This document shows, piece by piece, positions 7,159-16,376 of a DNA stretch of 40,897 nucleotides. The notes below the pieces were generated by a model. The model was given only the letters and a program-made list of their open reading frames with translations, was not told the origin of the DNA and ran no database searches. This DNA is from an uncultured Prevotellaceae bacterium (GTDB lineage Bacteria; Bacteroidota; Bacteroidia; Bacteroidales; Bacteroidaceae). The position numbers and the translations under genes were made by a program. Position 1 is the first letter of the stretch; the number at the start of each line of letters is the position of its first letter. Location: the NCBI GenBank assembly GCA_947167835.1, contig CAMVJO010000005.1:1-40897 (forward strand), in the 5' to 3' direction.

Positions 7159-8355
7159 TTACGCAAGTTTTTCGAGCGCAGTCTTGATGCGGGAAATGGC
7201 TTCGCGTATATTTTCGTCGCTTGTAGCGTAACTCATGCGGAAACAGTCGGGCGAACCAAAAGCATCGCCGCCTACTGTTGCTACATGTGCCTCTTCAAGC
7301 AAATAAATGGCGAGGTCTGTGCTGGTTTTGATGACACGTTTCCCGTCTGTCTTGCCGAAAAAGCTGCTGCAACGCGGGAAAAGATAAAACGCACCTTGAG
7401 GATTGTTCACTTCCAGCCCACTAATCTCGCGGGTGAGCGACACAATCAGATTTTTTCTGCGTTCAAATGCCTGACGCATCTCCTCTACACAATCCTGAGA
7501 ACCGAGATATGCGGCTAAAGCTGCCTGCTGGCTGACAGAAGATGGGCCACTGGTATACTGACCTTGGAGTTTTGTGCAGGCTTTGGCTACCTGTAAGGGA
7601 GCGGCTACGAAGCCAATGCGCCAACCTGTCATTGCGTAGGCTTTAGATACACCATTTATTATAATAGTGCGCTCCTTCATTCCCTTACATGTGGCAATAG
7701 AAGCGTGGTGTCCTACATAATTGATGTGTTCGTAGATCTCGTCGCAGACAACCCAGACCTGCGGATGGCGAAGCAGGACTTCGGACAGTTTTTCGAGTTC
7801 TTCCTGGCTGTAAACTGAGCCTGTAGGATTACTGGGTGTGCACAAAATCAGCATTTTGGTGCGCGGAGTGATCGTAGCCTCGAGTTGTTCGGGCGTAATC
7901 TTGAAGTCTTGTTCGATAGTGGCCTCTACCGTCACAGGAGTGCCGTCTGCCAAAAGCACCATTTGGGGATAACTCACCCAATATGGGGCAGGAATAATGA
8001 CTTCGTCGCCTTTCCCCACTAAAGCCATGACAGCATTGCAAACAGATTGCTTGGCACCATTGGAAACTACGATTTCGTCGGCCGTATATTCCAAGTTGTT
8101 TTCGTTTTTCAGTTTGGCAACGATGGCTTTACGCAGGTCTGCATATCCTGCTACGGGAGAATAACGTGTATATCCCTCGTCAATGGCTTTTTTGCCGGCC
8201 TCGCTGATATGAAGCGGCGTGTTGAAATCGGGTTCGCCGACAGAGAGATTGATTACATCGACACCCTGTTCCTTGAGTTCGGCACTTTTTTGAGACATCA
8301 CCAACGTAGCCGAAGGTGAGAGGCGGTTAAGTCTGTCTGATAGTATGGTATTCAT
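7159..8355 (-). CDS. aspC: PLP-dependent aminotransferase, aspartate aminotransferase type (class I/II)
   Basis: 398 aa, full length for fold type I class I/II. Visible residues: substrate-loop LSVGEPDFNTP at 37-47, Asn176 in TPSNPTGS, Asp205 in VVCDEIYEH, the PLP Schiff-base Lys238 in NGVSKAYAMTGWRIGF, and a C-terminal Arg in CFRMSYATS. Cytoplasmic. It most likely converts aspartate and 2-oxoglutarate to oxaloacetate and glutamate; substrate range cannot be fixed from sequence, so the symbol is tentative. It lies 29 bases after the BI-1 gene, so they may be co-transcribed. The 22 bp palindrome array 1 follows its stop. Confidence 0.88.
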   Translation of the reverse strand: MNTILSDRLNRLSPSATLVMSQKSAELKEQGVDVINLSVGEPDFNTPLHISEAGKKAIDEGYTRYSPVAGYADLRKAIVAKLKNENNLEYTADEIVVSNGAKQSVCNAVMALVGKGDEVIIPAPYWVSYPQMVLLADGTPVTVEATIEQDFKITPEQLEATITPRTKMLILCTPSNPTGSVYSQEELEKLSEVLLRHPQVWVVCDEIYEHINYVGHHASIATCKGMKERTIIINGVSKAYAMTGWRIGFVAAPLQVAKACTKLQGQYTSGPSSVSQQAALAAYLGSQDCVEEMRQAFERRKNLIVSLTREISGLEVNNPQGAFYLFPRCSSFFGKTDGKRVIKTSTDLAIYLLEEAHVATVGGDAFGSPDCFRMSYATSDENIREAISRIKTALEKLA

Positions 8356-8384
8356 AAATATCCTATTAACAAAATTAGATTCAC

Positions 8385-9119
8385 TTACTTTCTGTCACCG
8401 AAAATACGTAACAAATACAAAAAGAGGTTCACAAAATCAAGATAAAGCATCAGACTGCCGGACAAAGCCAACTTCATCTGATTTTCCTCGGTATAATTCT
8501 GCGACTGAATCAGGAGATTCTTGATTTTCTGGGCATCAAAAGCCGTAAGTCCGACGAATATCAAAACGCCGGCGTAGGATATCACGAGATCCAAGCCAGA
8601 ACTGTTCAAAAACATATTGACTACCGTAGCAATAATCAGCCCAATGAGTGCCATAATGAGGATACGTCCGATGGCAGACAGGTCTTTTTTTACAAAACTG
8701 CCGACCAACGCCATTCCAGCAAAGGTTCCCGCAGCGATATAAAAGGTTGTGGCAATGCTGGCTTCGGTATAAACCATGAATACGAGGGACAACGTTACGC
8801 CATTCAGTATGGAATAAACGATAAAGAGCACTCCAGCCACAGGGAACGAGAGCTTTTGAATAGCAGCCGAGAGACTTAATACTAAAGCGAACTCACCAAT
8901 TATAGCACCCCAGAAGATAAAAGGATGTTCTCCGATGAGATTCAAAAATGCATAAGACTCCGACAAATAAAATGCCGTCATACCAGTCACTACAAGTGCC
9001 AAAGTCATCCATAGATACACATTACGCATCAATGTGGCGACACTTTTTTCTCTTACAATCAATTCTTCTGCCGATGAAAAGCCGGCAGCTTCAGAATTCT
9101 GGAAATAATTATAATCCAT
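8385..9119 (-). CDS. Bax inhibitor-1 / YccA family membrane protein
   Basis: 244 aa with seven predicted transmembrane helices starting at about residue 33. Family signatures: TLMRNVYLWMTLALVVTGMTAFYLS, GAIIGEFALVLSLS, YSILNGVTLSLVF and FVGLTAFDAQKIKNL, with the conserved acidic Asp near the C-terminus. In bacteria the family includes pH-sensitive calcium leak channels and the FtsH-interacting YccA; which role applies here is unknown. Upstream of the aminotransferase with a 29-base gap. Confidence 0.9.
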   Translation of the reverse strand: MDYNYFQNSEAAGFSSAEELIVREKSVATLMRNVYLWMTLALVVTGMTAFYLSESYAFLNLIGEHPFIFWGAIIGEFALVLSLSAAIQKLSFPVAGVLFIVYSILNGVTLSLVFMVYTEASIATTFYIAAGTFAGMALVGSFVKKDLSAIGRILIMALIGLIIATVVNMFLNSSGLDLVISYAGVLIFVGLTAFDAQKIKNLLIQSQNYTEENQMKLALSGSLMLYLDFVNLFLYLLRIFGDRK

Positions 9120-9244
9120 CTTTGTTCTATTTATTATTTATGTTTTACTTTCTGATTTTATATTCGAGCATAGGATAAAAGATGCCAGGAATTTATACAC
9201 TTGAATAGGGTAAATATATTTTCCCCAAGCGATATCCTCCCGCA

Positions 9245-9391
9245 GGCCGTATCCTTATTTTTTTAAGCCATATCTTTATTCCTATAGCCTGTATCTTTAA
9301 TCCTTTAGCTTGTATCTTTATTCCTTTAGCTTGTATCTTTATTCCTTTAGCTTGTATCTTTATTCCTTTAGGCCGTAACTTTATTTTTTTA
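9245..9391. repeat. Seven tandem 21 bp units running into the end of ribBA
   Basis: Units start at 9245, 9266, 9287, 9308, 9329, 9350 and 9371. Units 4-6 are identical (GCTTGTATCTTTATTCCTTT plus A). Units 2-3 differ slightly. The two outermost units share GGCCGTA and TTATTTTTTTA. The last unit includes the ribBA stop codon at 9381-9383 and its last two Lys codons. Interval 9120-9244 shows no other feature. Confidence 0.88.
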
Positions 9392-10583
9392 GGTGCAAAG
9401 TATGCCCCATTCTATTCTTCTTAGTCAGAAGATACTGCTCGTTGTATGGCGTTGGCTCAATCTCAATGGGAACGTTCTCCACGATTTCAAGTCCGTAAGC
9501 CTCTAAACCGACACGTTTCACGGGGTTATTCGACATTAGCCGCATACTGGTGACGCCTATCTCGCGCAAAATCTGAGCGCCCACGCCATAATCGCGTTCA
9601 TCCGGGTCGTAACCTAAATGTATGTTGGCATCAACGGTATCAAGTCCCTCTTCCTGGAGTTTATATGCCGCGATTTTTGCCATTAAACCGATGCCACGTC
9701 CTTCTTGGTTCAGGTAAAGAATCACTCCCTTGCCGGCTTTTTCCACCATCTCCATAGCTTTATGCAGTTGTGCCCCGCAATCGCAACGTTGACTGCCGAA
9801 AATATCACCTGTCATGCAGGAAGAATGTACACGAACGAGGATTGGCTCGTTTTTCTCCCACGTACCCTTGATTAGTGCGATGTGTTCTTTTCCATTGCTC
9901 TTTTGACGGAAAGGTATCAGGCGAAAATGTCCGAATTCCGTAGGCATATCAACTTCTTCTCCGCGTTCCACTAGAGTTTCGTACTGCAAACGGAATGCTA
10001 TCAAGTCTTTTATCGTTATCAACTTCAGACCAAATTTCTGAGCGAACGCCACTAATTGTGGCATTCGCGCCATTGTTCCATCTTCGTTCAGGATTTCTAT
10101 CAGACAGGCGGCGGGCTGTAAACCGGAGAGTCTGGCCAAATCTACAGCAGCTTCGGTATGTCCGGCACGAGCCAGCACTCCTCGTTCTTGAGCGTAGAGC
10201 GGAGAAATATGACCTGGGCGTCCAAAAGTTTCAGGTCGGCTTTCCGGATCGGCTAATGCCCTGATAGTTGCAGCTCGGTCGGCAGCACTGACACCTGTCG
10301 TGCAGCCTTCGAGTTTATCTACCGTCACAGTAAATGGTGTGCCGAGCATACTGGTATTTTCCTCCACTTGATGCGGAAGATTCAACGCAGCAGCGCGTTC
10401 TATCGTGACGGGAGCACAAAGTACTCCGCGACCGTTTTTCAACATGAAGTTCACAGCTTCTGGTGTCGTCAACTCTGCGGCCATTATCAGGTCGCCTTCG
10501 TTTTCGCGCTCTTCGTCATCTACTACTATCACGAACTTACCGTTTCGGAAGTCTTCGAGTGCTTCGGGTATGGTTGATATCAT
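9381..10583 (-). CDS. ribBA: RibBA: 3,4-dihydroxy-2-butanone-4-phosphate synthase / GTP cyclohydrolase II
   Basis: 400 aa fusion of the two enzymes that start riboflavin synthesis. The N-terminal DHBP synthase (about 1-200) shows [10 protein letters not shown] at 22-31, [10 protein letters not shown] at 94-103 and [11 protein letters not shown] at 139-149. The C-terminal GTP cyclohydrolase II shows the zinc cysteines 256, 267 and 269 in [14 protein letters not shown] and NQEGRGIGL at 292-300. Both active sites look intact. Cytoplasmic. Its last codons lie inside a seven-unit 21 bp repeat, so the array has either spread into the gene or grown from its end. The gap to the upstream LptF-like gene is 105 bases. 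Confidence 0.95.
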   Translation of the reverse strand: MISTIPEALEDFRNGKFVIVVDDEERENEGDLIMAAELTTPEAVNFMLKNGRGVLCAPVTIERAAALNLPHQVEENTSMLGTPFTVTVDKLEGCTTGVSAADRAATIRALADPESRPETFGRPGHISPLYAQERGVLARAGHTEAAVDLARLSGLQPAACLIEILNEDGTMARMPQLVAFAQKFGLKLITIKDLIAFRLQYETLVERGEEVDMPTEFGHFRLIPFRQKSNGKEHIALIKGTWEKNEPILVRVHSSCMTGDIFGSQRCDCGAQLHKAMEMVEKAGKGVILYLNQEGRGIGLMAKIAAYKLQEEGLDTVDANIHLGYDPDERDYGVGAQILREIGVTSMRLMSNNPVKRVGLEAYGLEIVENVPIEIEPTPYNEQYLLTKKNRMGHTLHLKK

Positions 10584-10688
10584 AATTTGTACTCCTTATA
10601 TAATATATACTGACACGAACATTTTACAATCTTAGAACGACATAGGTAAATAACTCTTGGGATAACATCGGATGAGCACCAAAGTTTC

Positions 10689-12689
10689 TTAACTTTCGTC
10701 CGTTTCTTCAGATTTTGTAAAGCGTTCGGCCTGTATTTCCTGTTGTATTTGTATGAGTAGTTCGTCACTTGTTTTCTGTATCACTTTGATATCGCGGAAT
10801 AGTCGCAGGCGGAATCGCCAAATGCGTGCCCAAAGAATCAATCCGAACGGGAAAACGATTCCTGCAAGGATATTCCAGCGATGTAAGTCGAAGGGAGTGG
10901 TATGGGCATGGACGTAAATCTGCGGATACTGGTTGATAAGATGCAGAATGTTCTTGCTACGGGTATTTGAAAGTTCCGTAACGATATTTTCGAGCGTCTC
11001 GCCGATTTGTTCCACCTCACGATCTATATTGTGCCTGAAGAAAAGTCTGAAATAGTTGGGAGCTAAATACAATTTATGTCGCTCATTATAACTATGACAG
11101 GCAGCCTTCAGATTTTCTATGCGTTCATAAACGGCAGGATAGTCGGGATTGTCGATGATAACTTCCTTACGCGGAATGTTTCTCTTGGTGCGCCATCCGA
11201 AGAAGCGGCGCATAGTCTGCATATATACGTCGATATTGAATACTACCGAGTCGCCATTTGATTTATATGTCAGGAAAACACCGAGTGGCGCCAAGACAAC
11301 CGTACTTAGCCACATACCAAAAACCATATTCCAGCTGCCATCGCGCGCCATCTTCATGCCACTGGTATTTAGGATGAAGTAAAATACGAATATGATGACA
11401 CTAATGACAGCGGGAAGCCCAAGTCCGCCTTTTCTAATGATAGCTCCAAGCGGAGCGCCTATGAAAAAGAAAATAATGCACGCCAGTGACAACGTCATCT
11501 TCTGATGCCATTCCACCCAGTGCTTACGTATGAAACTGGCGGTCTGACTTGACATCTGCTGCCTCCAATCCAAATCTATTTTATAACCACTTACCTGCGA
11601 AGCAGCGCTTTGTGTATAAGCCAACTTCTCGTTATTCGGAACGTCGGCCCACAGTTTTTCAAAAGATATGGCGGGAACATTTTTCGTATCTACCTTCTGC
11701 GTTCTGTATTCGCCGTAGGAATAATACGGATCGCTCTTGCGCATTTCGTTACGTGCCTCCGAAGTCTTTTCTCCGTCCAGACGATATACTCTTGCTACGG
11801 CATCATAATAATTTACGCGCCCCAAGCTGTCGAGTTCGGTGGACATCGTATCAACAGACAGTTCTATTTGACGCATATTCTTGGCCTGTGCCATATCGCG
11901 CAGCATATTTGCGTCAATCATGTTGAAGTTGGCGTCGAAATCTATGAGAATCGTTTTCTGAGTAAAGGTTTCTCTGTCGTAAGGTACGTCGCTATTTCGC
12001 AGAGAACCGACCATATTTTGCGATTGCAGGTTCTGAAACTGTTCGCCCTGCCACAAATCCAGCAACAAGTGCTGCTTGTCTTCGGTCATCTCCATCCTAC
12101 CGGAATCTGCCAGTACAATCTGCGCTTTTTCAAAGCCCTGATCCGTTTTATACAGGATGATTTGATACAACATACCCGTAGCAACATTCTTTTTCTGCAC
12201 GTAAAGATTTACGTTGGGCACACCATTATAAAACACCCCTTCGGGAATTTCCAATGCCGGCGAGGTCTGCTTCATACTGAGCAGCAAAGTGGTGAGTTTC
12301 AGCTGAGCTTCGGGCGATGTCTTGTTCTGAAAATAAAATGACGTGCCGCCGAGCATCATGGCTACGCAGATCAGGGGTGCCATAATCCGGATAAGCGGGA
12401 TTCCCGCACTCTTCATGGCCAAAAGTTCCAACTGTTCGCCCATATTACCGAAGGCGATGAGCGATGCCAGAAGGATAGCCAGCGGTAATGACGTGGGAAC
12501 GAGCGTGATGCCCATGTACCAGAAGAATTTGGCAAGGATATCCAGTGTTAATCCCTTTCCCACAAGTTCATCTACGTACCTCCACGTGAATTGCATCATA
12601 AAAACGAATAGGCACACGCAGAAAGATGCAGCAAAGACCAGAAGGAATTTGCTCATCACGAAGCGATCTATTCGTTTTATCAGGATCAT
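10689..12689 (-). CDS. LptF/LptG family permease (LPS export), long Bacteroidota form
   Basis: 666 aa. Opens with KRIDRFVMSKFLLVFAASFCVCLFVFMMQFTWRYVDELVGKGL, the YjgP/YjgQ signature. Helices fall near 15-35, 60-80 and 100-120, then a long periplasmic domain, then helices near 395-480 (IIFFFIGAPLGAIIRKGGLGLP). A C-terminal extension of roughly 130 residues with two more hydrophobic segments (WNILAGIVFPFGLILWARIW) goes beyond the usual 360 aa of proteobacterial LptF/G. These proteins pull LPS from the inner membrane with LptB. Whether it acts as LptF or LptG cannot be told. It lies upstream of ribBA on the same strand. Confidence 0.88.
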   Translation of the reverse strand: MILIKRIDRFVMSKFLLVFAASFCVCLFVFMMQFTWRYVDELVGKGLTLDILAKFFWYMGITLVPTSLPLAILLASLIAFGNMGEQLELLAMKSAGIPLIRIMAPLICVAMMLGGTSFYFQNKTSPEAQLKLTTLLLSMKQTSPALEIPEGVFYNGVPNVNLYVQKKNVATGMLYQIILYKTDQGFEKAQIVLADSGRMEMTEDKQHLLLDLWQGEQFQNLQSQNMVGSLRNSDVPYDRETFTQKTILIDFDANFNMIDANMLRDMAQAKNMRQIELSVDTMSTELDSLGRVNYYDAVARVYRLDGEKTSEARNEMRKSDPYYSYGEYRTQKVDTKNVPAISFEKLWADVPNNEKLAYTQSAASQVSGYKIDLDWRQQMSSQTASFIRKHWVEWHQKMTLSLACIIFFFIGAPLGAIIRKGGLGLPAVISVIIFVFYFILNTSGMKMARDGSWNMVFGMWLSTVVLAPLGVFLTYKSNGDSVVFNIDVYMQTMRRFFGWRTKRNIPRKEVIIDNPDYPAVYERIENLKAACHSYNERHKLYLAPNYFRLFFRHNIDREVEQIGETLENIVTELSNTRSKNILHLINQYPQIYVHAHTTPFDLHRWNILAGIVFPFGLILWARIWRFRLRLFRDIKVIQKTSDELLIQIQQEIQAERFTKSEETDES

Positions 12690-12904
12690 AAACTTTATCT
12701 CAGACTTATTGCCAAAATATTGCCTGCAAATTTACAAAAAAAGCCGTGTATGACATTATTTTTAGGGAAGTTTATGATTTCGCTGTCGTTTTACGGGGTT
12801 TTTCGCGCGTTTTCTCCCGTTTTTTGTACGATTTCTGAAAAATTAGCCATAACAAAACAGGAAAAGCCCGTGCCACGATCCGCTTTCCCCGTTGATTTTT
12901 TCAG

Positions 12905-12987
12905 TCTCATCGCGTTGAGAAAGTTTTCTCACGGCGTAGAGAATCTTTTCTCATCGTGATGAGAAAGTTTTCTCAACGCGAAGAGAA
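12905..12987. repeat. Array 2 of four 22 bp palindromic units
   Basis: Repeated motif starts at 12914 (GTTGAGAAA), 12936 (GTAGAGAAT), 12958 (GATGAGAAA) and 12980 (GAAGAGAAT), all exactly 22 bp apart. The last unit, TTTTCTCAACGCGAAGAGAA, is identical to the last unit of array 1. The 5' flank GATTTTTTCAGTCTCATCGC nearly matches that of array 3. Confidence 0.85.
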
Positions 12988-13041
12988 TGGCGCTGCGCAG
13001 GAGTTTTTCTATTTTTCTGCCATTGACAAGTTGCTTGCCGC

Positions 13042-13072
13042 TTGCTTATTTCCTAAATAATTCGTATTTTTG
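13042..13072 (+). promoter_or_regulatory. Bacteroides-type promoter of the alpha-galactosidase gene
   Basis: TTGC at 13042-13045, a 19-base spacer, then TATTTTTG at 13065-13072 (consensus TTTG, 19-21 bases, TAnnTTTG). An upstream in-frame ATG at 13070 falls inside the -7 box and cannot be the start, which supports the ATG at 13118. Confidence 0.6.
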
Positions 13073-13117
13073 CAGAAACATGGACATTGTCTGAATATGT
13101 ATCACACCCCAAAATAC

Positions 13118-14872
13118 ATGAAAACAAGATTTGCCATCACTGCTGCCGCCATATTTTGCAGCATCAACGCTTTTTCGCAAGAAAGTCCGACGATGGGCTG
13201 GAGTTCCTGGAACACCTTTGCTCTTAATATCAACGAAGATATCATTAAAGGCCAGACAGATGCTATGGTCTCCACAGGACTGAGTGATGCCGGCTACAGA
13301 TTCATCAATATCGACGACGGATATTTCGGTGGTCGCAACCCTGAAACGGGAAAGTTGCTCATACATCCCACTCGCTTCCCGAATGGACTGCGTCCCCTCG
13401 TAGATTATATTCACTCCAAGGGACTAAAGGCCGGAATATACAGCGATGCGGGACACAATACGTGCGGCAACTTTTGGGGAGGTGACAGCATTGGACAAGG
13501 AGTGGGGATGTACGAACACGATCAGCAGGATGCCGATTTGTTTTTTAAGGAGCTCGACTTCGATTTCATCAAGGTAGATTATTGCGGTGGCGTGGCAAGT
13601 AACAATTCCGAGAAGTTGAATCTGGATGAACGCCAGAGATATACAGATATCGCACAGGCCATACGAAATACCGGGCGTACCGATGTGCGTATGAACGCGT
13701 GCCGCTGGGATTTCCCAGGCACATGGATTAAGGACGTGGCTTTTTCGTGGCGTACCACCTTTGATATTTACGATAGTTGGAAGGCCGTGAAGGATATTCT
13801 GGCAGAAAACCTGTATCTCTCGGCATACTGTTACGATGGTCGGTACAACGATATGGATATGCTGGAGGTAGGGCGCTCCATGACGGCAGAAGAAGACAAA
13901 ACCCACTTCGGAATGTGGTGTATCATGACATCTCCGCTGCTTATCGGCTGCGACATGACAAAAATCAAGGAAGAAACTTTGGCGCTCCTGAAGAACAGAG
14001 AACTTATTGCCCTCAATCAGGATTCTTTGCACCTGCAAGCATATATTGCCGAGAAGCAAAACAGTTGTTTCGTGATGGTAAAAGACATTGAGACACGCTT
14101 TGGCAACCGTCGCGCCTTTGCAGTTTATAATCCTACCGATGCACAGAAAACCGTAATGGTGGAATTTTCAAAAATAGACCTTGCAGGCAAAGTTTCCCTC
14201 CGCGATGTGTATGAACAAACCGACTTAGGGGAATTTGAGACGAACTATACCGTCACTATCCCCGCACACGGCACGCGTATCTACGTGGCAGATGCCGAAA
14301 CAAGGCTGGAACGCACACGCTATGAGGCAGAAACAGGATATATCAGCGACTATCAGGAACTGAAAAACAACGAAACCGAAGAAACAGGCGTATATATCAA
14401 AGATTCCAACTGCTCTGGCGGTTACAAAGCTGGATGGCTGGGCAAAAAGAACGACAATGACCTCATTTGGCGCGACGTTTACAGTCTGGAAGGTGGGAAA
14501 TACACGATGACAGTGGCGTTTATTTCGGGTGAAAACCGCAACATAACCATTCATGTGAACGGGGAAAAGGCTAAAACCGTGACACTAAATGGCGATAGTT
14601 GGAGCAATGTGGCAAAAAAAGACGTTGTTATTCAGTTGAAAAAGGGAGTAAATACTATCCGCCTCAGCAATAATGACGGTTGGATGCCGGATATCGACTA
14701 CATAGACCTGGTTTGCAATAATCCGCAGACAGGTATTAAGAAAAAGGTTGCCGAAAACAATAGTTACCCTGGCAATAACATCGTCTATAACCTTGACGGA
14801 CGAATTGACAACAGTAAAAATTCTACACAGCGCGTAGTTATTAAGAATCATCGCAAGCAACTGGTGAAATAA
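13118..14872 (+). CDS. GH27 alpha-galactosidase with a C-terminal carbohydrate-binding domain
   Basis: 584 aa from ATG 13118, which opens a signal peptide (MKTRFAITAAAIFCSINAFSQ). GH27 catalytic barrel at about 24-395: MGWSSWNTF, FINIDDGYFGGR at 62-73, the nucleophile Asp154 in FIKVDYCGG, and RYNDMDMLEVG holding the probable acid/base. Residues about 405-550 (YEAETGYISDY ... GGYKAGWLG ... NTIRLSNNDGWMPDIDYIDLV) look like a CBM35/CBM6-type beta-sandwich. The last 40 residues (NIVYNLDGRI ...) weakly recall a type IX sorting tail. It should remove terminal alpha-galactose from glycans outside the cytoplasm. It has no SusC/SusD neighbours. Confidence 0.9.
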   Translation: MKTRFAITAAAIFCSINAFSQESPTMGWSSWNTFALNINEDIIKGQTDAMVSTGLSDAGYRFINIDDGYFGGRNPETGKLLIHPTRFPNGLRPLVDYIHSKGLKAGIYSDAGHNTCGNFWGGDSIGQGVGMYEHDQQDADLFFKELDFDFIKVDYCGGVASNNSEKLNLDERQRYTDIAQAIRNTGRTDVRMNACRWDFPGTWIKDVAFSWRTTFDIYDSWKAVKDILAENLYLSAYCYDGRYNDMDMLEVGRSMTAEEDKTHFGMWCIMTSPLLIGCDMTKIKEETLALLKNRELIALNQDSLHLQAYIAEKQNSCFVMVKDIETRFGNRRAFAVYNPTDAQKTVMVEFSKIDLAGKVSLRDVYEQTDLGEFETNYTVTIPAHGTRIYVADAETRLERTRYEAETGYISDYQELKNNETEETGVYIKDSNCSGGYKAGWLGKKNDNDLIWRDVYSLEGGKYTMTVAFISGENRNITIHVNGEKAKTVTLNGDSWSNVAKKDVVIQLKKGVNTIRLSNNDGWMPDIDYIDLVCNNPQTGIKKKVAENNSYPGNNIVYNLDGRIDNSKNSTQRVVIKNHRKQLVK

Positions 14873-14920
14873 AGACGCGTTTCCACTCAACAGCTCTACA
14901 TTCATTTACATTATCCCACT

Positions 14921-14938
14921 CCTTATTATATTATAAGG
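14921..14938 (+). promoter_or_regulatory. Small hairpin over the AAGG before the methyltransferase start
   Basis: CCTTAT pairs with ATAAGG around TATATT. The AAGG strand ends five bases before the ATG at 14943. It could mask a ribosome site, but Bacteroidota use such sites weakly, so the effect is uncertain. Confidence 0.3.
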
Positions 14939-14942
14939 CCAC

Positions 14943-16265
14943 ATGACTTCCATCGAAGCATTGATATTAGAACACCGCACGGAAGACGTAAACCGTCTCT
15001 CGCTGAAATGGCATGGTATGCCCGAGGCGGCATGGATGATTGCACAGGTGGAAGGCTGGCAAAAGCTGAGAAAAAAAGTTCCCTCGTGGACAAATATCGA
15101 AAGCCTGCACTATCCTAAGCGTTTGTCGGTGGAACAATGTTCAAGTGAGCAGACAGCAAAATACAAAGCAGATATCATTCGTCGTAAGTTGCAACAACGT
15201 CCCCACCCTGCGGCGATAGCCGACATTACCGGCGGGTTTGGTGTGGATTGTTCTTTTCTCTCCCCACTTTTCTCTAAAGCTTTTTACGTAGAACGCGACG
15301 AAGCATTGTGTAGCACCATGCATCACAATGCTCCCCTGCTGCAACTCGACAATCTCTCCATAGTAAATGAAGATGGTACGGAGTGGCTGCAAAAACAATC
15401 GCACTTCGATTTCGTTTTCATCGATCCGGCACGACGTAGCAGCGGTGGGAAAAAACTGATATCCCTTTTGGACTGCGAACCCAACGTATTAGATTTACTT
15501 CCCACGCTGAAAGAAAAAGCTACCTGGGTGATGCTGAAGCTTTCTCCCATGCTCGATATCAGTATGGCGCTGAAACAAACCGAGAACTACGCAGAAGAAG
15601 TGCATATTCTGGGAGTAAACGGCGAATGTAAGGAGCTACTTTTGCTGATGAACATGGAAAAACAAACAAGCGACCCGATAATCGTCTGCACCGACGGAAA
15701 AGAATTGCTGAGGTTCACGCAACAGGAGGAAAACACGGCTTCTTTTTTAGCTACCTCTTTGCAAAATGAAAATACTTCCAGACAAAACAATAATATTTCT
15801 TCGCAAGACAAAGCAGGCTCTACAAAGAATGAGGACACTTCGATACAAAATGAGGCTATCTCTTCGCCCAAAAATACCAACACGCCACAATCATACTACG
15901 CCACGGATATTGCAGCATATTTGTACGAGCCAAATCCTACTATCCTCAAGGCAGGAGCATTTCACACGGTAGCAAAACGATACAGCCTACAGAAACTGCA
16001 TCCCAATACGCACCTTTATACTGCTAACACGCTGGTAACGGATTTCCCCGGCAGGGTTTTTCGAGTTATAAGCGTAATAGAATATTCCAAAAAGGAACTG
16101 AAAAAGATTAGTAACAGACAAACCAATCTCAGTGCGCGTAATTTTACTGAAACGACCGAACAACTGCGCAAGAAACTCCGGCTTCGCGATGGCGGCTCCG
16201 AGTATTGGTTTGCTACCACGTACTATCCTTCCAGAAAAGCCGTCATCATTTGCGAAAAAGCATAG
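14943..16265 (+). CDS. Class I SAM-dependent methyltransferase with THUMP-like C-terminal domain
   Basis: 440 aa. The Rossmann SAM motif IADITGGFGVDCSFL is at about 92-106, the acidic loop FYVERD at about 114-119, and the catalytic-type motif FVFIDPARRSSGGKK at about 153-167. The C-terminal part (YEPNPTILKAGAFHTVAKRY ... FPGRVFRVISV) matches the PG_1098/THUMP-like group of putative nucleic-acid methyltransferases conserved in Bacteroidota. The substrate is unknown; RNA is a guess from the THUMP-like fold. A low-complexity insertion at about 274-316 holds two similar 21-residue units (starting NENTSRQ and NEDTSIQ), rich in Asn, Ser and Gln, between the two domains. Upstream gene 70 bases away. 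Confidence 0.83.
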   Translation: MTSIEALILEHRTEDVNRLSLKWHGMPEAAWMIAQVEGWQKLRKKVPSWTNIESLHYPKRLSVEQCSSEQTAKYKADIIRRKLQQRPHPAAIADITGGFGVDCSFLSPLFSKAFYVERDEALCSTMHHNAPLLQLDNLSIVNEDGTEWLQKQSHFDFVFIDPARRSSGGKKLISLLDCEPNVLDLLPTLKEKATWVMLKLSPMLDISMALKQTENYAEEVHILGVNGECKELLLLMNMEKQTSDPIIVCTDGKELLRFTQQEENTASFLATSLQNENTSRQNNNISSQDKAGSTKNEDTSIQNEAISSPKNTNTPQSYYATDIAAYLYEPNPTILKAGAFHTVAKRYSLQKLHPNTHLYTANTLVTDFPGRVFRVISVIEYSKKELKKISNRQTNLSARNFTETTEQLRKKLRLRDGGSEYWFATTYYPSRKAVIICEKA

Positions 16266-16337
16266 CAAACTTTTTCTGCATCCCATACATTTTACCATCC
16301 TTCAGAAAAAAAACTGAAAAAAACTGAGATTTTTTGT

Positions 16338-16360
16338 AACCTTTCCCCTTTTCATCCGTC
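16338..16360 (+). promoter_or_regulatory. ECF-type promoter (AAC - 16 bases - CGTC), probably self-regulated by the downstream sigma
   Basis: TTTTTGTAAC ends at 16340 and CGTC covers 16357-16360, a 16-base gap typical of ECF -35 and -10 elements. It lies 17 bases before the sigma ATG at 16377. Self-activation is inferred from this form and position. Confidence 0.6.
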
Positions 16361-16376
16361 TTACTATTAGAAAGCA

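Larger units (their letters stand above)
12690..13117. other. Divergent intergenic region between the LptF/G and alpha-galactosidase genes
   Basis: 428 bases. It contains 22 bp palindrome array 2 (12905-12987) and a good Bacteroides promoter at 13042-13072. The remainder (12690-12900) shows no gene, terminator or clear minus-strand promoter. Confidence 0.7.

Noticed and set aside
13070-13117. An upstream ATG for the alpha-galactosidase
   Set aside because: It lies in the promoter -7 box and would place 16 residues before a clear signal peptide.
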